64,000 nt of DNA, from NCBI RefSeq assembly GCF_013280595.1, contig NZ_JAAATY010000035.1, positions 39,203-103,202 on the forward strand. The letters run 5' to 3'. Positions 55,740 through 63,692 of the stretch are shown here, piece after piece. This DNA comes from Kibdelosporangium persicum. GTDB lineage: Bacteria > Actinomycetota > Actinomycetes > Mycobacteriales > Pseudonocardiaceae. The notes below the pieces were generated by a model, which worked only from the letters and a program-made list of their open reading frames with translations, was not told where the DNA came from and ran no database searches. Position 1 is the first letter of the stretch. Each line of letters starts with the position of its first letter. The position numbers and the translations under genes are program-made.

Positions 55740-55941
55740 CGCGCACCTCCACCCAACCGGCCGCGATCAGATCCTGGGCCACCTGACCTTCCGGTGCGCC
55801 ACCGGCCAGCAAGTCGTCGATCGCCGCTGTCTGCGGCTCGTCGCATTCGGCGATCGCCAGGTTCACGCCGTTCACCAGGACCGCGCCGCCGTACGGCAAC
55901 CGGGTCAGGGTCACCTGGGGCGCCAGTTCGCACCTACTCAT
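55729..55941 (-). CDS. PqqD-like RiPP recognition element (lasso B1-like)
   Basis: A 70-residue protein. ELAPQVTLTRLPYGGAVLV, then AIDDLLAGGAPEGQVAQDLI, matches the PqqD/RRE fold: beta hairpin plus three helices. In lasso loci this B1 protein binds the leader and presents it to B2. ATG 55941 overlaps the synthetase-like stop by 4 bp. An ATG ten codons earlier is less likely. It probably binds the knottin leader. Confidence 0.8.
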   Translation of the reverse strand: MSRCELAPQVTLTRLPYGGAVLVNGVNLAIAECDEPQTAAIDDLLAGGAPEGQVAQDLIAAGWVEVRDAG

Positions 55942-57380
55942 GCTTGACCTCGCATCCAGTGGTCGATCCACACCAACCGCAGCAGGGCCAGGGCGTGCTC
56001 GCTCATCTGCCGAGGGTCGCGCAGTGCCGCGGCGACCTGCTCGGCGTCGATCAGGCCTGCCTCTGCCAAGGGGGAATCAGCGACATACGCCGCCAGTTTG
56101 TCCCGCTGTGCAAGCAGGTGTTCCGCGGCAGCAAGCCGCAGCCAGTAACCGGGCGCCGCCCGCCGGACACCGGTGACGCCGTGCGCCTCGATCGCTTGCC
56201 ACAGCGGCAGGTTGTTCCGGAACACGCCCCGCTCGATCCGGCCGATGTCGTTGGCTGAGAACGCGGCCACCGCGGCGAGCACCTGCGGATCGAGGGCCGG
56301 CAGCGCCGCGCCGGCTCCCCCGCGCTCGGCCAAGGCGGCGTCGGCCTTGCCCAGCACTCGCGGGAGGAACTCAAGGTGGTCTTCCCACAACGGGAGGCGC
56401 AACTGTCGTGCGGTGTTGTATTCCTCCTGGCCCGCTTCGGTCAAACCAGGTACGAAGCTCACTTTCGCCAGCGCCGGTGGCTGTCGGGCACCGGGCTCCT
56501 GCGCGCCGGCCGTGGGCGCGTACACGGTCTGTTCCTCCAGGACCTTGCGCGCCTCGGCCACTGTGGGCAGGGTCCCGGCCACGTGGAACGGCTCGCATCC
56601 GAGGAGCTGCTCGTCACTGATCTCGGCTTCGGGCAACCGGATCGAGACCAGGTCTTCCAGCAGTGCTCCGGTTACCAGCGGCAGCTTCACCGCCACGGAC
56701 AACTCCGCCACGAGGCGACGGCGCACCTCCACATCCGGCGTCGGGGGCCGTGGTACGTCGGTGGCGATCAGGTGATGGTCCAGCAACTCCGAGACATCCA
56801 TCGGCACCCGTCGCAGCTCCAGGCCGGGTATCTCGGGCACCGGCAAGTGTGCGAAGGCCGGGCCCAGATCCGCGTGCACCAGTACCGGCCGCTTACCCGC
56901 CTGGTACGCCGCCACTGCCAGGAACGCCGAGGAAAGCCCGCCGCTGTAGGCGATCCCGAACTCTCGATCCGGTAGCGCCGCGCCGACCGCGCCGATCAGC
57001 TCCCTCCCGGCGCCGGCCGATGGTGGTGCCTGCCGCTCCACCCGGACCCCGGCGGCGTCCACCCGGACCACTGTGCCGAGCGTCAGTCGTTGAACCCCAG
57101 GCACACCCAGCGCGTCATCCGGCGCCGGTATGGTGCCGTGCACCTGAGCGAGCAAATCCCATGCCTGCGGACCGGGAACCGCTGCGCCATCGGCGAAAGC
57201 GGCCAGATCCTCGCCCCACGACAACCCCGAAGGATCGATCCGGTAGTACACCGGCAGCGTCGAGGGCAGCTCCAGCGCCAAGGCGAACGAATGTTTCGAG
57301 CTGGTGATCCGAAGCCCGGGAACCATCGCCCCCGGACCACTCGACCGCACTCGCCGCTTGGTTATCTCCACCCGGTTCAT
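55938..57380 (-). CDS. Asparagine-synthetase-like protein (lasso cyclase-like), altered PP-loop
   Basis: A 480-residue protein related to lasso cyclases (McjC type, usually about 600 residues). The N-terminal glutaminase-like domain is reduced to about 125 residues without an N-terminal Cys. The ATP pyrophosphatase loop reads IAYSGGLSSAF (146-151) where SGGxDS is expected, so the conserved Asp is Ser. C-terminal helices such as ALALLRLVWIDHWMR resemble lasso cyclase ends. It overlaps both neighbours by 4 bp. It may still activate a carboxylate, or may act only as a scaffold. Confidence 0.82.
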   Translation of the reverse strand: MNRVEITKRRVRSSGPGAMVPGLRITSSKHSFALALELPSTLPVYYRIDPSGLSWGEDLAAFADGAAVPGPQAWDLLAQVHGTIPAPDDALGVPGVQRLTLGTVVRVDAAGVRVERQAPPSAGAGRELIGAVGAALPDREFGIAYSGGLSSAFLAVAAYQAGKRPVLVHADLGPAFAHLPVPEIPGLELRRVPMDVSELLDHHLIATDVPRPPTPDVEVRRRLVAELSVAVKLPLVTGALLEDLVSIRLPEAEISDEQLLGCEPFHVAGTLPTVAEARKVLEEQTVYAPTAGAQEPGARQPPALAKVSFVPGLTEAGQEEYNTARQLRLPLWEDHLEFLPRVLGKADAALAERGGAGAALPALDPQVLAAVAAFSANDIGRIERGVFRNNLPLWQAIEAHGVTGVRRAAPGYWLRLAAAEHLLAQRDKLAAYVADSPLAEAGLIDAEQVAAALRDPRQMSEHALALLRLVWIDHWMRGQA

Positions 57381-57745
57381 GCCCGATACACCTCTAGATA
57401 GGTCTCCTTGACAGGAAGGGACGTACTCACGACTTCGCCGTCACACTCCACCCACGCGTAGAAGCCTGCCGGTGGCATCGCCGGCACCACCTCCCGGCCT
57501 ATGTGGAACGAAGCCGGGAAACCCATCCTGCGCAGCCCTGCCGTCACGTACAGCGCGTCCTCGACAGGATCCAGAAACCCGACGCTGTTGCGCTGCTCTA
57601 TTCGCAACGAGGTCACAACGTCGTCGACCCGCCGCGCCCGGGGACCCGGTGACACCTGTGGCCACGATTCGATTTTGTACGCCCCCACGCCATCCCGTAC
57701 CGACTCAAGGAACTCACGCGCTTCCTTGGCCGCCGTCCTACTCAT
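57377..57745 (-). CDS. Lasso B2-like (transglutaminase fold) protein lacking catalytic residues
   Basis: A 122-residue protein like the leader peptidase B2. The helix ALYVTAGLRRMGFPASFHIG and strand FYAWVECDGEVV follow the B2 pattern. In active B2 the helix starts with Cys and the strand reads HAWVE; here those positions are Pro60 and Tyr96. So the Cys-His pair is missing. ATG 57745 gives a normal B2 length; an ATG at 57772 is possible. It is the first biosynthetic gene after the precursor pair and a hairpin. Confidence 0.75.
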   Translation of the reverse strand: MSRTAAKEAREFLESVRDGVGAYKIESWPQVSPGPRARRVDDVVTSLRIEQRNSVGFLDPVEDALYVTAGLRRMGFPASFHIGREVVPAMPPAGFYAWVECDGEVVSTSLPVKETYLEVYRA

Positions 57746-57814
57746 TACCGAAACCCCCGCCCCTGCGCGCATATCCGAATTCGAATCGGGCAGCGTCAGT
57801 GTTCGAATCGATGG

Positions 57815-57851
57815 GGCCGGGCCGCGCCGCTCACTGAGCGGCCCGGCCCGG
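57815..57851 (-). terminator. Strong hairpin between precursor and biosynthetic genes
   Basis: A 16-bp stem (57815-57830 with 57836-57851, one mismatch) around loop CACTG, flanked on both sides by TTCGAA. It lies 69 bp past the second precursor and 70 bp before the B2-like start. It probably works as a partial terminator or stability hairpin that keeps precursor mRNA in excess. Confidence 0.65.
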
Positions 57852-57920
57852 CTTCGAAATCAAGTGGGCTGTGCCGCCAGCCCGTCAAGGGCTATCGGCG
57901 GCGACCGAGACAGGAATATC

Positions 57921-58115
57921 TCAGCCGACCCGGCAGTGGCCGTCCGGTTCCCATTCGTGGTAAAGGCGGCAGTACAGGCCGTCGCAGCACGTGTATGTGA
58001 AGAGACACGCCCTGCCTTCCCTCTGGCATTCCTGCGCCACAGTGGACTGGGATGCGAACATGTGCTGCTGGAGGTTGTTGCCGGCCAGCCTGTCGACGAG
58101 CGAAGTCGCGATCAT
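57921..58115 (-). CDS. Knottin-like precursor peptide 2
   Basis: A 64-residue peptide. Leader residues 1-29 (from MIATSLVDRLAGNNLQQH to VAQE) differ from peptide 1 only at position 3. The core starts near Cys30 and has cysteines at 30, 37, 43, 44, 49 and 61, giving CX6CX5CCX4CX11C. This fits the inhibitor-cystine-knot consensus. The core is C-QREGRA-C in loop 1, TYT in loop 2, and ends GHCRVG. ATG 58115 follows GGAGGTG by 6 bp. It is probably processed by the downstream genes and secreted. Target unknown. Confidence 0.85.
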   Translation of the reverse strand: MIATSLVDRLAGNNLQQHMFASQSTVAQECQREGRACLFTYTCCDGLYCRLYHEWEPDGHCRVG

Positions 58116-58201
58116 TCTTTCACCTCCTCGGGTCGCGTTCATCACGTCACCGCGGCGTCCTTCGAAGCGGGCGACATGAGTGTTCTGTTCACGCGGGAAT
58201 G

Positions 58202-58396
58202 TCAGCCGACACGGCAGTGACCGTCCGGTGCCCATTCGTGGTAAAGGCGGCAGTACAGGCCGTCGCAGCATGCGAACGTGAAGAGACACGTGGCACCCAG
58301 TTTTCCGCATTCCTGCGCCACAGTGGACTGGGATGCGAACATGTGCTGCTGGAGGTTGTTGCCGGCCAGCCTGTCGACGAGCGAAGTCGTGATCAT
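58202..58396 (-). CDS. Knottin-like precursor peptide 1
   Basis: A 64-residue peptide that leads the operon. Its leader is nearly identical to that of peptide 2. Core loop 1 is GKLGAT and loop 2 LFTFA; the CCDGLYCRLYHEW part is conserved, and Ala56 replaces Glu. Six cysteines follow the same CX6CX5CCX4CX11C spacing. The ribosome site GGAGGTG lies 6 bp before ATG 58396. No Sec or Tat signal is seen, so the leader is likely a RiPP-type recognition sequence. The core resembles toxin or inhibitor knottins of animals and plants only in cysteine pattern. Confidence 0.85.
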   Translation of the reverse strand: MITTSLVDRLAGNNLQQHMFASQSTVAQECGKLGATCLFTFACCDGLYCRLYHEWAPDGHCRVG

Positions 58397-58424
58397 GGTT
58401 TCACCTCCTCGGGTCGCGTTTATC

Positions 58425-58441
58425 GATTCACCCAGTGAATC
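58425..58441. promoter_or_regulatory. Perfect inverted repeat in the precursor leader region
   Basis: GATTCAC-CCA-GTGAATC, 29 bp upstream of precursor 1 and between the ribosome site and a weak AT-rich promoter region (about 58442-58480). Either an operator or a 5'-UTR hairpin. Confidence 0.5.
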
Positions 58442-59134
58442 TTGAAGAATTACAACATCAACGATCTAGCAGGCACAAGACGAAGATTGTTCGGGACGAC
58501 TTCGAACAAATCCGAACGCCCCGGCACCTTGCGCGACTCGCCGTTCATCCGTACAGGTACGGCGGTTGTTCCCGCACATGCCCACTCTTTGCGTGCCGAC
58601 GTGGACATGGGGGAAAGCGGTCAGGAAAAGATGTTCACCGCTGGTGTGGCGTGGCGGTCGGGGCGATCCCCGGCGCCGGTTGCCGGGATTCCAGGTGATG
58701 CCGCGACTGCGGCATCACCCTGCGGGGCGACCGACTTCCCCGTGGACGAACTATTCGATATCCACAGTGGAGTTTCTGCGGCAGCCGGAGGATGTTGCGA
58801 CAAACGACCGGCGACTCAACCAAACCCTGACCCGGTTGGCGGAACTGGCGGGGGAGAGCCGAGCCGCGGGTAACGTACTCACAGCGGCAGGCAAACCCGG
58901 AATCCGGGTCCGTTTTGGACACCGTCGACCGGAACTCCGGCGGATGGTCGGCAGGGGAGTACGTTTTGGACAACCCGCGTCACACCGGGTACGTGTTCTT
59001 CGGCCGGTGGGCCAAACACGAAACCTTGCTGTCGGCGGCGCAGAGCGGGGCTGCCCGGCCTTCACCCGGGCAGCCCCGCACCAAGATCTTCACCAGCCTT
59101 CCCGACGAGGGCTCGCGACCCTGGCCGTGATCTG
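58442..59134. other. Intergenic region with promoter and decayed DNA
   Basis: 693 bp. The first 60 bp are AT-rich and likely hold the minus-strand promoter of the knottin operon. The rest has broken coding-like pieces in several frames but no intact gene. A recombinase-like remnant is listed separately. Confidence 0.55.
58915..59040 (+). pseudogene. Possible serine recombinase remnant
   Basis: One frame reads GGWSAGEYVLDNPRHTGYVFFGRW, like the segment of large serine recombinases that reads W-x-x-x-x-V-x-x-I-L-x-N-P-x-Y-T-G. A helical charged stretch in another frame (58770-58860) may belong to the same gene. No catalytic domain is present. Confidence 0.35.
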
Positions 59135-60427
59135 TCAGGCAGGCCCCGGGCCCGCGGTGACCGTCGTGCCGACCGACCCGTAGTCCGGGCTGATCTGGTT
59201 GTCGCTGTAGAACTTCACGCCGGTCGAGGCCGAGGTGACCGCCATGACCCTGGTCGAGGAGCCCACGAACTTGTTGCGGGTGATCGACACGTTGTCCGGC
59301 CCGTCCACTTTGATGGCCTGGTTCCAACTGTCGCCGACCTCGTTGTCCGCGACGATCCAGTTCCGCATACCGTCGGTGTTGCCGCCTGAGTTCCCGCCGC
59401 GGCCGTAGTCTTCGGCCATCAGGAACTGGTGGATGCTGGGGATGCTGTTGTCGCGGTCCGGGTTCGCCGGTCCGACGGCCTTGTTGAAGCGGATCTGCAC
59501 GTCGTCACTGGCGATGGGGTGCGAGTTGGACACCCACGTCTGGATGAAGTCCGTGTGGCTGTCGCCAGGGTCGCCGGTCACGAAGTTGATGGCCGTGTTG
59601 TAGAGGATCTTGTGACCGTTGCCGAAGAACGTGATGGCGTTCAGGTCCCCGGGGCCCTTGACGCCCTTGATGTCGTTGTTCTGGATGGTGACGTTGGTGT
59701 TGTTGTCCGAGTAGATGCCGTACTGCTGCTCGGCGTTCACCCGGCAGTTCTGTATCACCACGTTGTCGGCGTCGATCAGTACGCCGCCGCGGATGGTGTT
59801 GCCCTGGCAGTCGTAGACCTTGGGCGCGGCCGCCGTGCCACCGGAGGTGATCTTGTACCTGGAGTTCTGACTCGGAACCAGAACGGCGCCGGCCGGAGTC
59901 GCCACACCGCCGACACCGAGAGTCTGCGTGGGTGGAGGCGGAACACTGGGCGATCCGGACACGGTCACCTCGGTGATACTCGTCCACTTGGCCGAGTCGG
60001 GGGACGAGTTGCCGTGCCCCACGATCCGCACATACCGCGCCGGCCCGTCGGCGAAGTCGTACCTCTCGAGGCTGAGCGTGGTGCCGCTGCTGGTTGCCCG
60101 AGACAGCACGGTCGACCACGCCGTGCCGTCCTGGGACAGTTGGACATCGAACGTCGCCCGTCGGCTGTCGCCGTCGTACCAGGCCAGTGATACCGAATCG
60201 ACGGTGGTGACCGAGCCGAGATCGAAGCGGATCCAGACTCCGTCGCCGGCTGCGGACCACCGGGTGGACAGGTTGCCGTCGATCGCGTTGGCCGGCCCGT
60301 TGCCGTCGTCGGAGCTGGCTGTCGCCGTAGTGATGGGTAGTGTCGCCGCCGTTGCCGGTGGGCCGAGGAGGGCCACCGAGCTGATCGCCGCGCACACGCA
60401 CAGCGCGGCGGACAGAATTCGTTTCAC
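59135..60427 (-). CDS. Secreted CBM32 (F5/8 type C) plus right-handed beta-helix protein
   Basis: A 430-residue exported protein. Sec signal MKRILSAALCVCAAISSVAL with cleavage near ATA-ATLP. Residues 35-158 are a galactose-binding-like CBM32: ASSDDGNGPANAIDGNLSTRWSA, WIRFDLG, ARYVRIVG. After a proline linker, residues 190-430 are beta-helix repeats (VVIQNCRV, VTIQNNDI, VSITRNKF). Such proteins bind or cleave polysaccharides; no catalytic set can be named. GTG 60427 follows AGAGGAAAGG. Monocistronic. Confidence 0.85.
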   Translation of the reverse strand: MKRILSAALCVCAAISSVALLGPPATAATLPITTATASSDDGNGPANAIDGNLSTRWSAAGDGVWIRFDLGSVTTVDSVSLAWYDGDSRRATFDVQLSQDGTAWSTVLSRATSSGTTLSLERYDFADGPARYVRIVGHGNSSPDSAKWTSITEVTVSGSPSVPPPPTQTLGVGGVATPAGAVLVPSQNSRYKITSGGTAAAPKVYDCQGNTIRGGVLIDADNVVIQNCRVNAEQQYGIYSDNNTNVTIQNNDIKGVKGPGDLNAITFFGNGHKILYNTAINFVTGDPGDSHTDFIQTWVSNSHPIASDDVQIRFNKAVGPANPDRDNSIPSIHQFLMAEDYGRGGNSGGNTDGMRNWIVADNEVGDSWNQAIKVDGPDNVSITRNKFVGSSTRVMAVTSASTGVKFYSDNQISPDYGSVGTTVTAGPGPA

Positions 60428-60867
60428 CGATACACCTTTCCTCTCGACGTGCCTGTCCGACAGCGGCCATTCAGTCCGGCCGTTGTGGACTGTCTAGTTC
60501 GGACAAGGAGAGAGTGTGACGACGGACCCGGGAAGGGCCCGCGGCAGACAACGGCCAGACTTTCGTGGTCCATCCGACCTCCTCAACTCCCGCGTGGTGG
60601 TGGGCCGTCACTCTTCCGGTTCGTCAGGGGACCCGTCCCGAACATGGTCGATCTACCCGGATCTGCGAAGCGAGCCGCTTGCTCACGCGACCGATCGTTC
60701 CCATGGCGGGCCGACGGGAACGGCTGGCCGTTGGTGACGTTGGTCGGACCCGGTCAGGCCGGCGCCGCACCGGTGTTTCCGCATCTGATGCGGCATCTGC
60801 ACGTCGCTCGGTTCGGACGTGGCCGAGCCCGGACCCGGCCCGACCGCGGCATTGTTCGGCCGGGCGT

Positions 60868-61065
60868 TCGATCAGTGTGTCCAGCGTCGGGTCGTTACCG
60901 GTGGTCGCCGCGATGTGGTTGATCTCGGCGAGCCGGTTGTCGGCCACGGCTCGTCGGGCGGAGGGCAGGCGTCGTGGTTTGGGGACTTTCGTGGCGGTAG
61001 AGGCAGTGCAGCGCGGCGATGAGGTGTTCGCCAGTGCTGCGGCCTCTCCTGCCGGGAAGATCGAC
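60868..61065 (-). pseudogene. Tyrosine integrase remnant, frameshifted and deleted
   Basis: Frame one gives GRRGRSTGEHLIAALHCLYRH (about 60991-61062). Frame two then gives KVPKPRRLPSARRAVADN and RLAEINHIAATTGNDPTLDTL (60870-60989). Together these are the SAM-like domain and core start of actinobacterial site-specific integrases. About 15 residues normally found between them are missing, and the catalytic half is gone. Confidence 0.7.
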
Positions 61066-61427
61066 CACGACGGGGGTGTCGGCGGGAGGACTGTTCACCA
61101 CGGTGCCCGGCGTCCACCGCGTCGAGCGCGAGCCGGAGGTCGTGAACAACCCTTGGGGGTCCGCGACGCCGGGCCGGCTGTAGGTGGCGATCCAGGGCGG
61201 CGACGCCAGCAGTCGCTCGCCGCGATCATGTGAACGCTCACTTGACCCTACCTCGGTGTTAGCGGGGGAAAGATCGTTGCTGCCAACGAGTCCTGCCGAA
61301 ACTTACTCCAGATGGCTCATTGGTTTCGAGTCGATTCGACCGTCATTATGTGAGCGTGAACATTGGTCAGCGTTCACACCTGGCCGATGTGGCGGTGACG
61401 AGCCGACAGGTGTCACGGCGGTCGGGG

Positions 61428-61549
61428 TTGTGCCTGGAAGGCGCCGGCGGTTCGACCGCCAATGGCGCGTCCGCGCGGCTGTGGACCTGCAACGGGCAGG
61501 CCAACCAGCGGTGGGCTCGCACGTGACGCAGAAGTGGAACCGCGTGTGA
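61428..61549 (+). pseudogene. Two decayed CBM13 (ricin-lectin) C-terminal tails
   Basis: The first piece reads LCLEGAGGSTANGASA, then WTCNGQANQRWART and stop at 61526. The second, 61529-61549, encodes QKWNRV and stop, and matches 20 of 21 bases of the end of the GH43 gene (63401-63421). Both are severed from any upstream coding part. Confidence 0.7.
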
Positions 61550-61660
61550 CGCGGTGACGAGCCGAAGGTCGACTCCACGGCCTGCGCGACATCACCGGTG
61601 CCACGCCGGCGCCTCGCGACGCCCGAGCGGCACCGAAACCCGCTATCGAAGGAGACAACC

Positions 61661-63421
61661 GTGCAACGTCGAAGGCGCCTGCTCGCCTGGGTCGTGGGCA
61701 TCATCTCCGCCCTGGCGCTGCTCCCGGCCACAGCCAAGGCCGACAACCCCATCGTCCAGCACATCTACACCGCCGACCCGGCACCGATGCTCCACAACGG
61801 ACGAGTGTACGTCTACACCGGACGTGACGAGGACGGCTCGACCACGTTCACCATGCGCGAGTGGCGAGTGTTCTCCTCCGCCGACATGGTGAACTGGACC
61901 GACCACGGCGTGCCGATGAACCTCGGCACCTTCGCGTGGGCGGACGCCAACGCCTGGGCGGGGCACACGATCGCCCGCAACGGCAAGTTCTACTGGTACG
62001 TCCCGGTCCGCCGCCGCGGTGGCGGGATGGCCATCGGCGTGGGCGTCTCGGACAGCCCCACCGGCCCGTTCCGCGACGCCATCGGGCGACCGCTGGTGGA
62101 GAACGGCGAGATCGACCCGCATGCCTTCATAGACGACGACGGCCAGGCCTACCTGTACTGGGGCAACCCGAACCTGTGGTACGTGCGGCTCAACGCCGAC
62201 ATGATCTCCTTCTCGGGCAGCCCCACCAAGATCCCGCTCACCACCGCGGGTTTCGGGACCCGCACCGGCCACCCGACCAGGCCGACGCTGTACGAGGAAG
62301 CGCCCTGGGTCTACAAGCGCAACGGCCTGTACTACATGATCTTCGCGGCGCAATGCTGCTCGGAGTTCATCGCCTACTCCACCGCCCCGAGTCCCACCGG
62401 GCCGTGGACCTATCGCGGCACCGTCATGCCGACCCAGGGCTCCAGCTTCACCAACCACCCGGGCATCGTGGACTTCAAGGGCGGTACCTACTTCTTCTAC
62501 CACAACGGCGCCCTGCCCGGAGGTGGCGGATACACCCGGTCGGTGGCGATCGAAAAGTTCACCTACAACGGTGACGGCACCATTCCCAGGTTGACCATGA
62601 CCAGCGCCGGCCCTCCGCCGGCGGACTCGCTCAACCCCTACGTCCGCCAGGAGGCCGAGACCATCGCCTGGGGCTCGGGCATCGAAACCGAACCCGCCTC
62701 CGAGGGTGGCATGAACATCGGCTCCCTCCAGAACGGCGACTACACCAAGGTCCGCAACGTCGCCTTCGGCACGGGTGCCTCGTCATTCACCGCCCGCGTC
62801 GCCTCCGCCACCACCGGCGGCACGATCGAGGTGCGCCTGGGCGGCGTCACCGGCACGGTCGTGGGCCGGTGCACCGTCCCCAGCACCGGCGGCTGGCAGA
62901 CGTGGCGAACGGTGACCTGCCCCGTCAGCGGCGCCTCCGGCAACCAGGACGTGTTCCTGCGCTACACCGGTGGGAGCGGCTACCTGTTCAACGTGAACTG
63001 GTGGCAGTTCTCGTCCGGCGGTTCGTCCGGCGACGTCACGTCACGGCTGCGCGGCGTGGGGTCCAACCGGTGCGTGGACGTCGAAAAGGCCTCCACCGCG
63101 CTGGGCACGACCGTGTTGCTGTGGGATTGCGGCACAGGCGCCAACCAGCAGTGGACGACCACCCCGAGCGGCGAGTTCCGGGTGTTCGGCGACAGGTGCC
63201 TGGACGCCTACAACAGCGGCACGACCAACGGCACCAGCGTGGTGATCTGGTCGTGCAACGGTCAGGACAACCAGAAGTGGACGATGGGTTCGGACGGGTC
63301 GATCCGCAACGTGCATGCCGGGCTGTGCCTGGACGCCGACGGAGCGGCCACCGCCAACGGCACGCGGTTGATCCTGTGGACCTGCAACGGCCAGGACAAC
63401 CAGAAGTGGATCCGCGTGTGA
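61661..63421 (+). CDS. Secreted GH43 glycosidase with CBM6 and CBM13
   Basis: A 586-residue secreted enzyme. Sec signal RRRRLLAWVVGIISALALL, cleavage near AKA-DNP. Residues 30-330 are a five-bladed propeller GH43: the catalytic base Asp in TADPAPM, the pKa-modulating Asp in GEIDPHAF, and the acid Glu in YEEAPWVYKR. Residues 335-460 are CBM6-like (EAETIAWGSGIETEP) and 465-586 a CBM13 trefoil with QxW repeats. Likely an arabinofuranosidase or xylosidase on plant hemicellulose. GTG 61661 follows AAGGAG by 6 bp. Confidence 0.9.
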   Translation: MQRRRRLLAWVVGIISALALLPATAKADNPIVQHIYTADPAPMLHNGRVYVYTGRDEDGSTTFTMREWRVFSSADMVNWTDHGVPMNLGTFAWADANAWAGHTIARNGKFYWYVPVRRRGGGMAIGVGVSDSPTGPFRDAIGRPLVENGEIDPHAFIDDDGQAYLYWGNPNLWYVRLNADMISFSGSPTKIPLTTAGFGTRTGHPTRPTLYEEAPWVYKRNGLYYMIFAAQCCSEFIAYSTAPSPTGPWTYRGTVMPTQGSSFTNHPGIVDFKGGTYFFYHNGALPGGGGYTRSVAIEKFTYNGDGTIPRLTMTSAGPPPADSLNPYVRQEAETIAWGSGIETEPASEGGMNIGSLQNGDYTKVRNVAFGTGASSFTARVASATTGGTIEVRLGGVTGTVVGRCTVPSTGGWQTWRTVTCPVSGASGNQDVFLRYTGGSGYLFNVNWWQFSSGGSSGDVTSRLRGVGSNRCVDVEKASTALGTTVLLWDCGTGANQQWTTTPSGEFRVFGDRCLDAYNSGTTNGTSVVIWSCNGQDNQKWTMGSDGSIRNVHAGLCLDADGAATANGTRLILWTCNGQDNQKWIRV

Positions 63422-63692
63422 CGGCACCAGGCCGACGATGACGCAGTGCCGCGCGCCCGTCCTCACCGACGACGCGCGGCACTCGCGGTCGGGCGACCCG
63501 GGACTGTAATTTCAACCTTTGACAGTCCCGGCATAGGCAACGTCAAGCGCGCACTGCGGCGACGTCCGCTCACGTCGATGGCCGCGTGTACGGGGTGCAC
63601 CATTGTGGGTAGTCGCGACGATCTGGTGTTGCCGAGCGCGGGGATCGGAGCGATGACGGGCAGGGTGTGGAGTCTGCCGGGCGCGGCATGCG

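Larger units (their letters stand above)
57921..58421 (-). repeat. Tandem duplication of the precursor unit (281-bp period)
   Basis: The genes at 57921-58115 and 58202-58396 and about 25 bp of upstream sequence, including the GAGGAGGTGAAA ribosome site, are direct repeats. Identity is high in leader and 3' core, and lower in loops 1 and 2. Confidence 0.85.
60428..61660. other. Long non-coding stretch with gene remnants
   Basis: 1.23 kb without an intact gene. It holds an integrase remnant (60868-61065, minus), two CBM13 tail remnants (61428-61549, plus) and presumably the promoters of both flanking secreted-protein genes. The plus-strand frame 60565-61233 is the antisense of the integrase remnant. 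Confidence 0.6.

Noticed and set aside
57921..58396. Classical lasso peptide precursors
   Set aside because: No Thr-x-Gly cleavage site with an Asp/Glu seven to nine residues later; the cores are dominated by six cysteines in an ICK spacing instead.
58442..58873. Plus-strand 143-codon frame next to the knottin operon
   Set aside because: Starts inside the likely promoter region, has no ribosome site and no recognisable pattern.
60565..61233. Plus-strand 222-codon frame
   Set aside because: It is the antisense of the integrase remnant, and the minus-strand reading gives clear integrase motifs.
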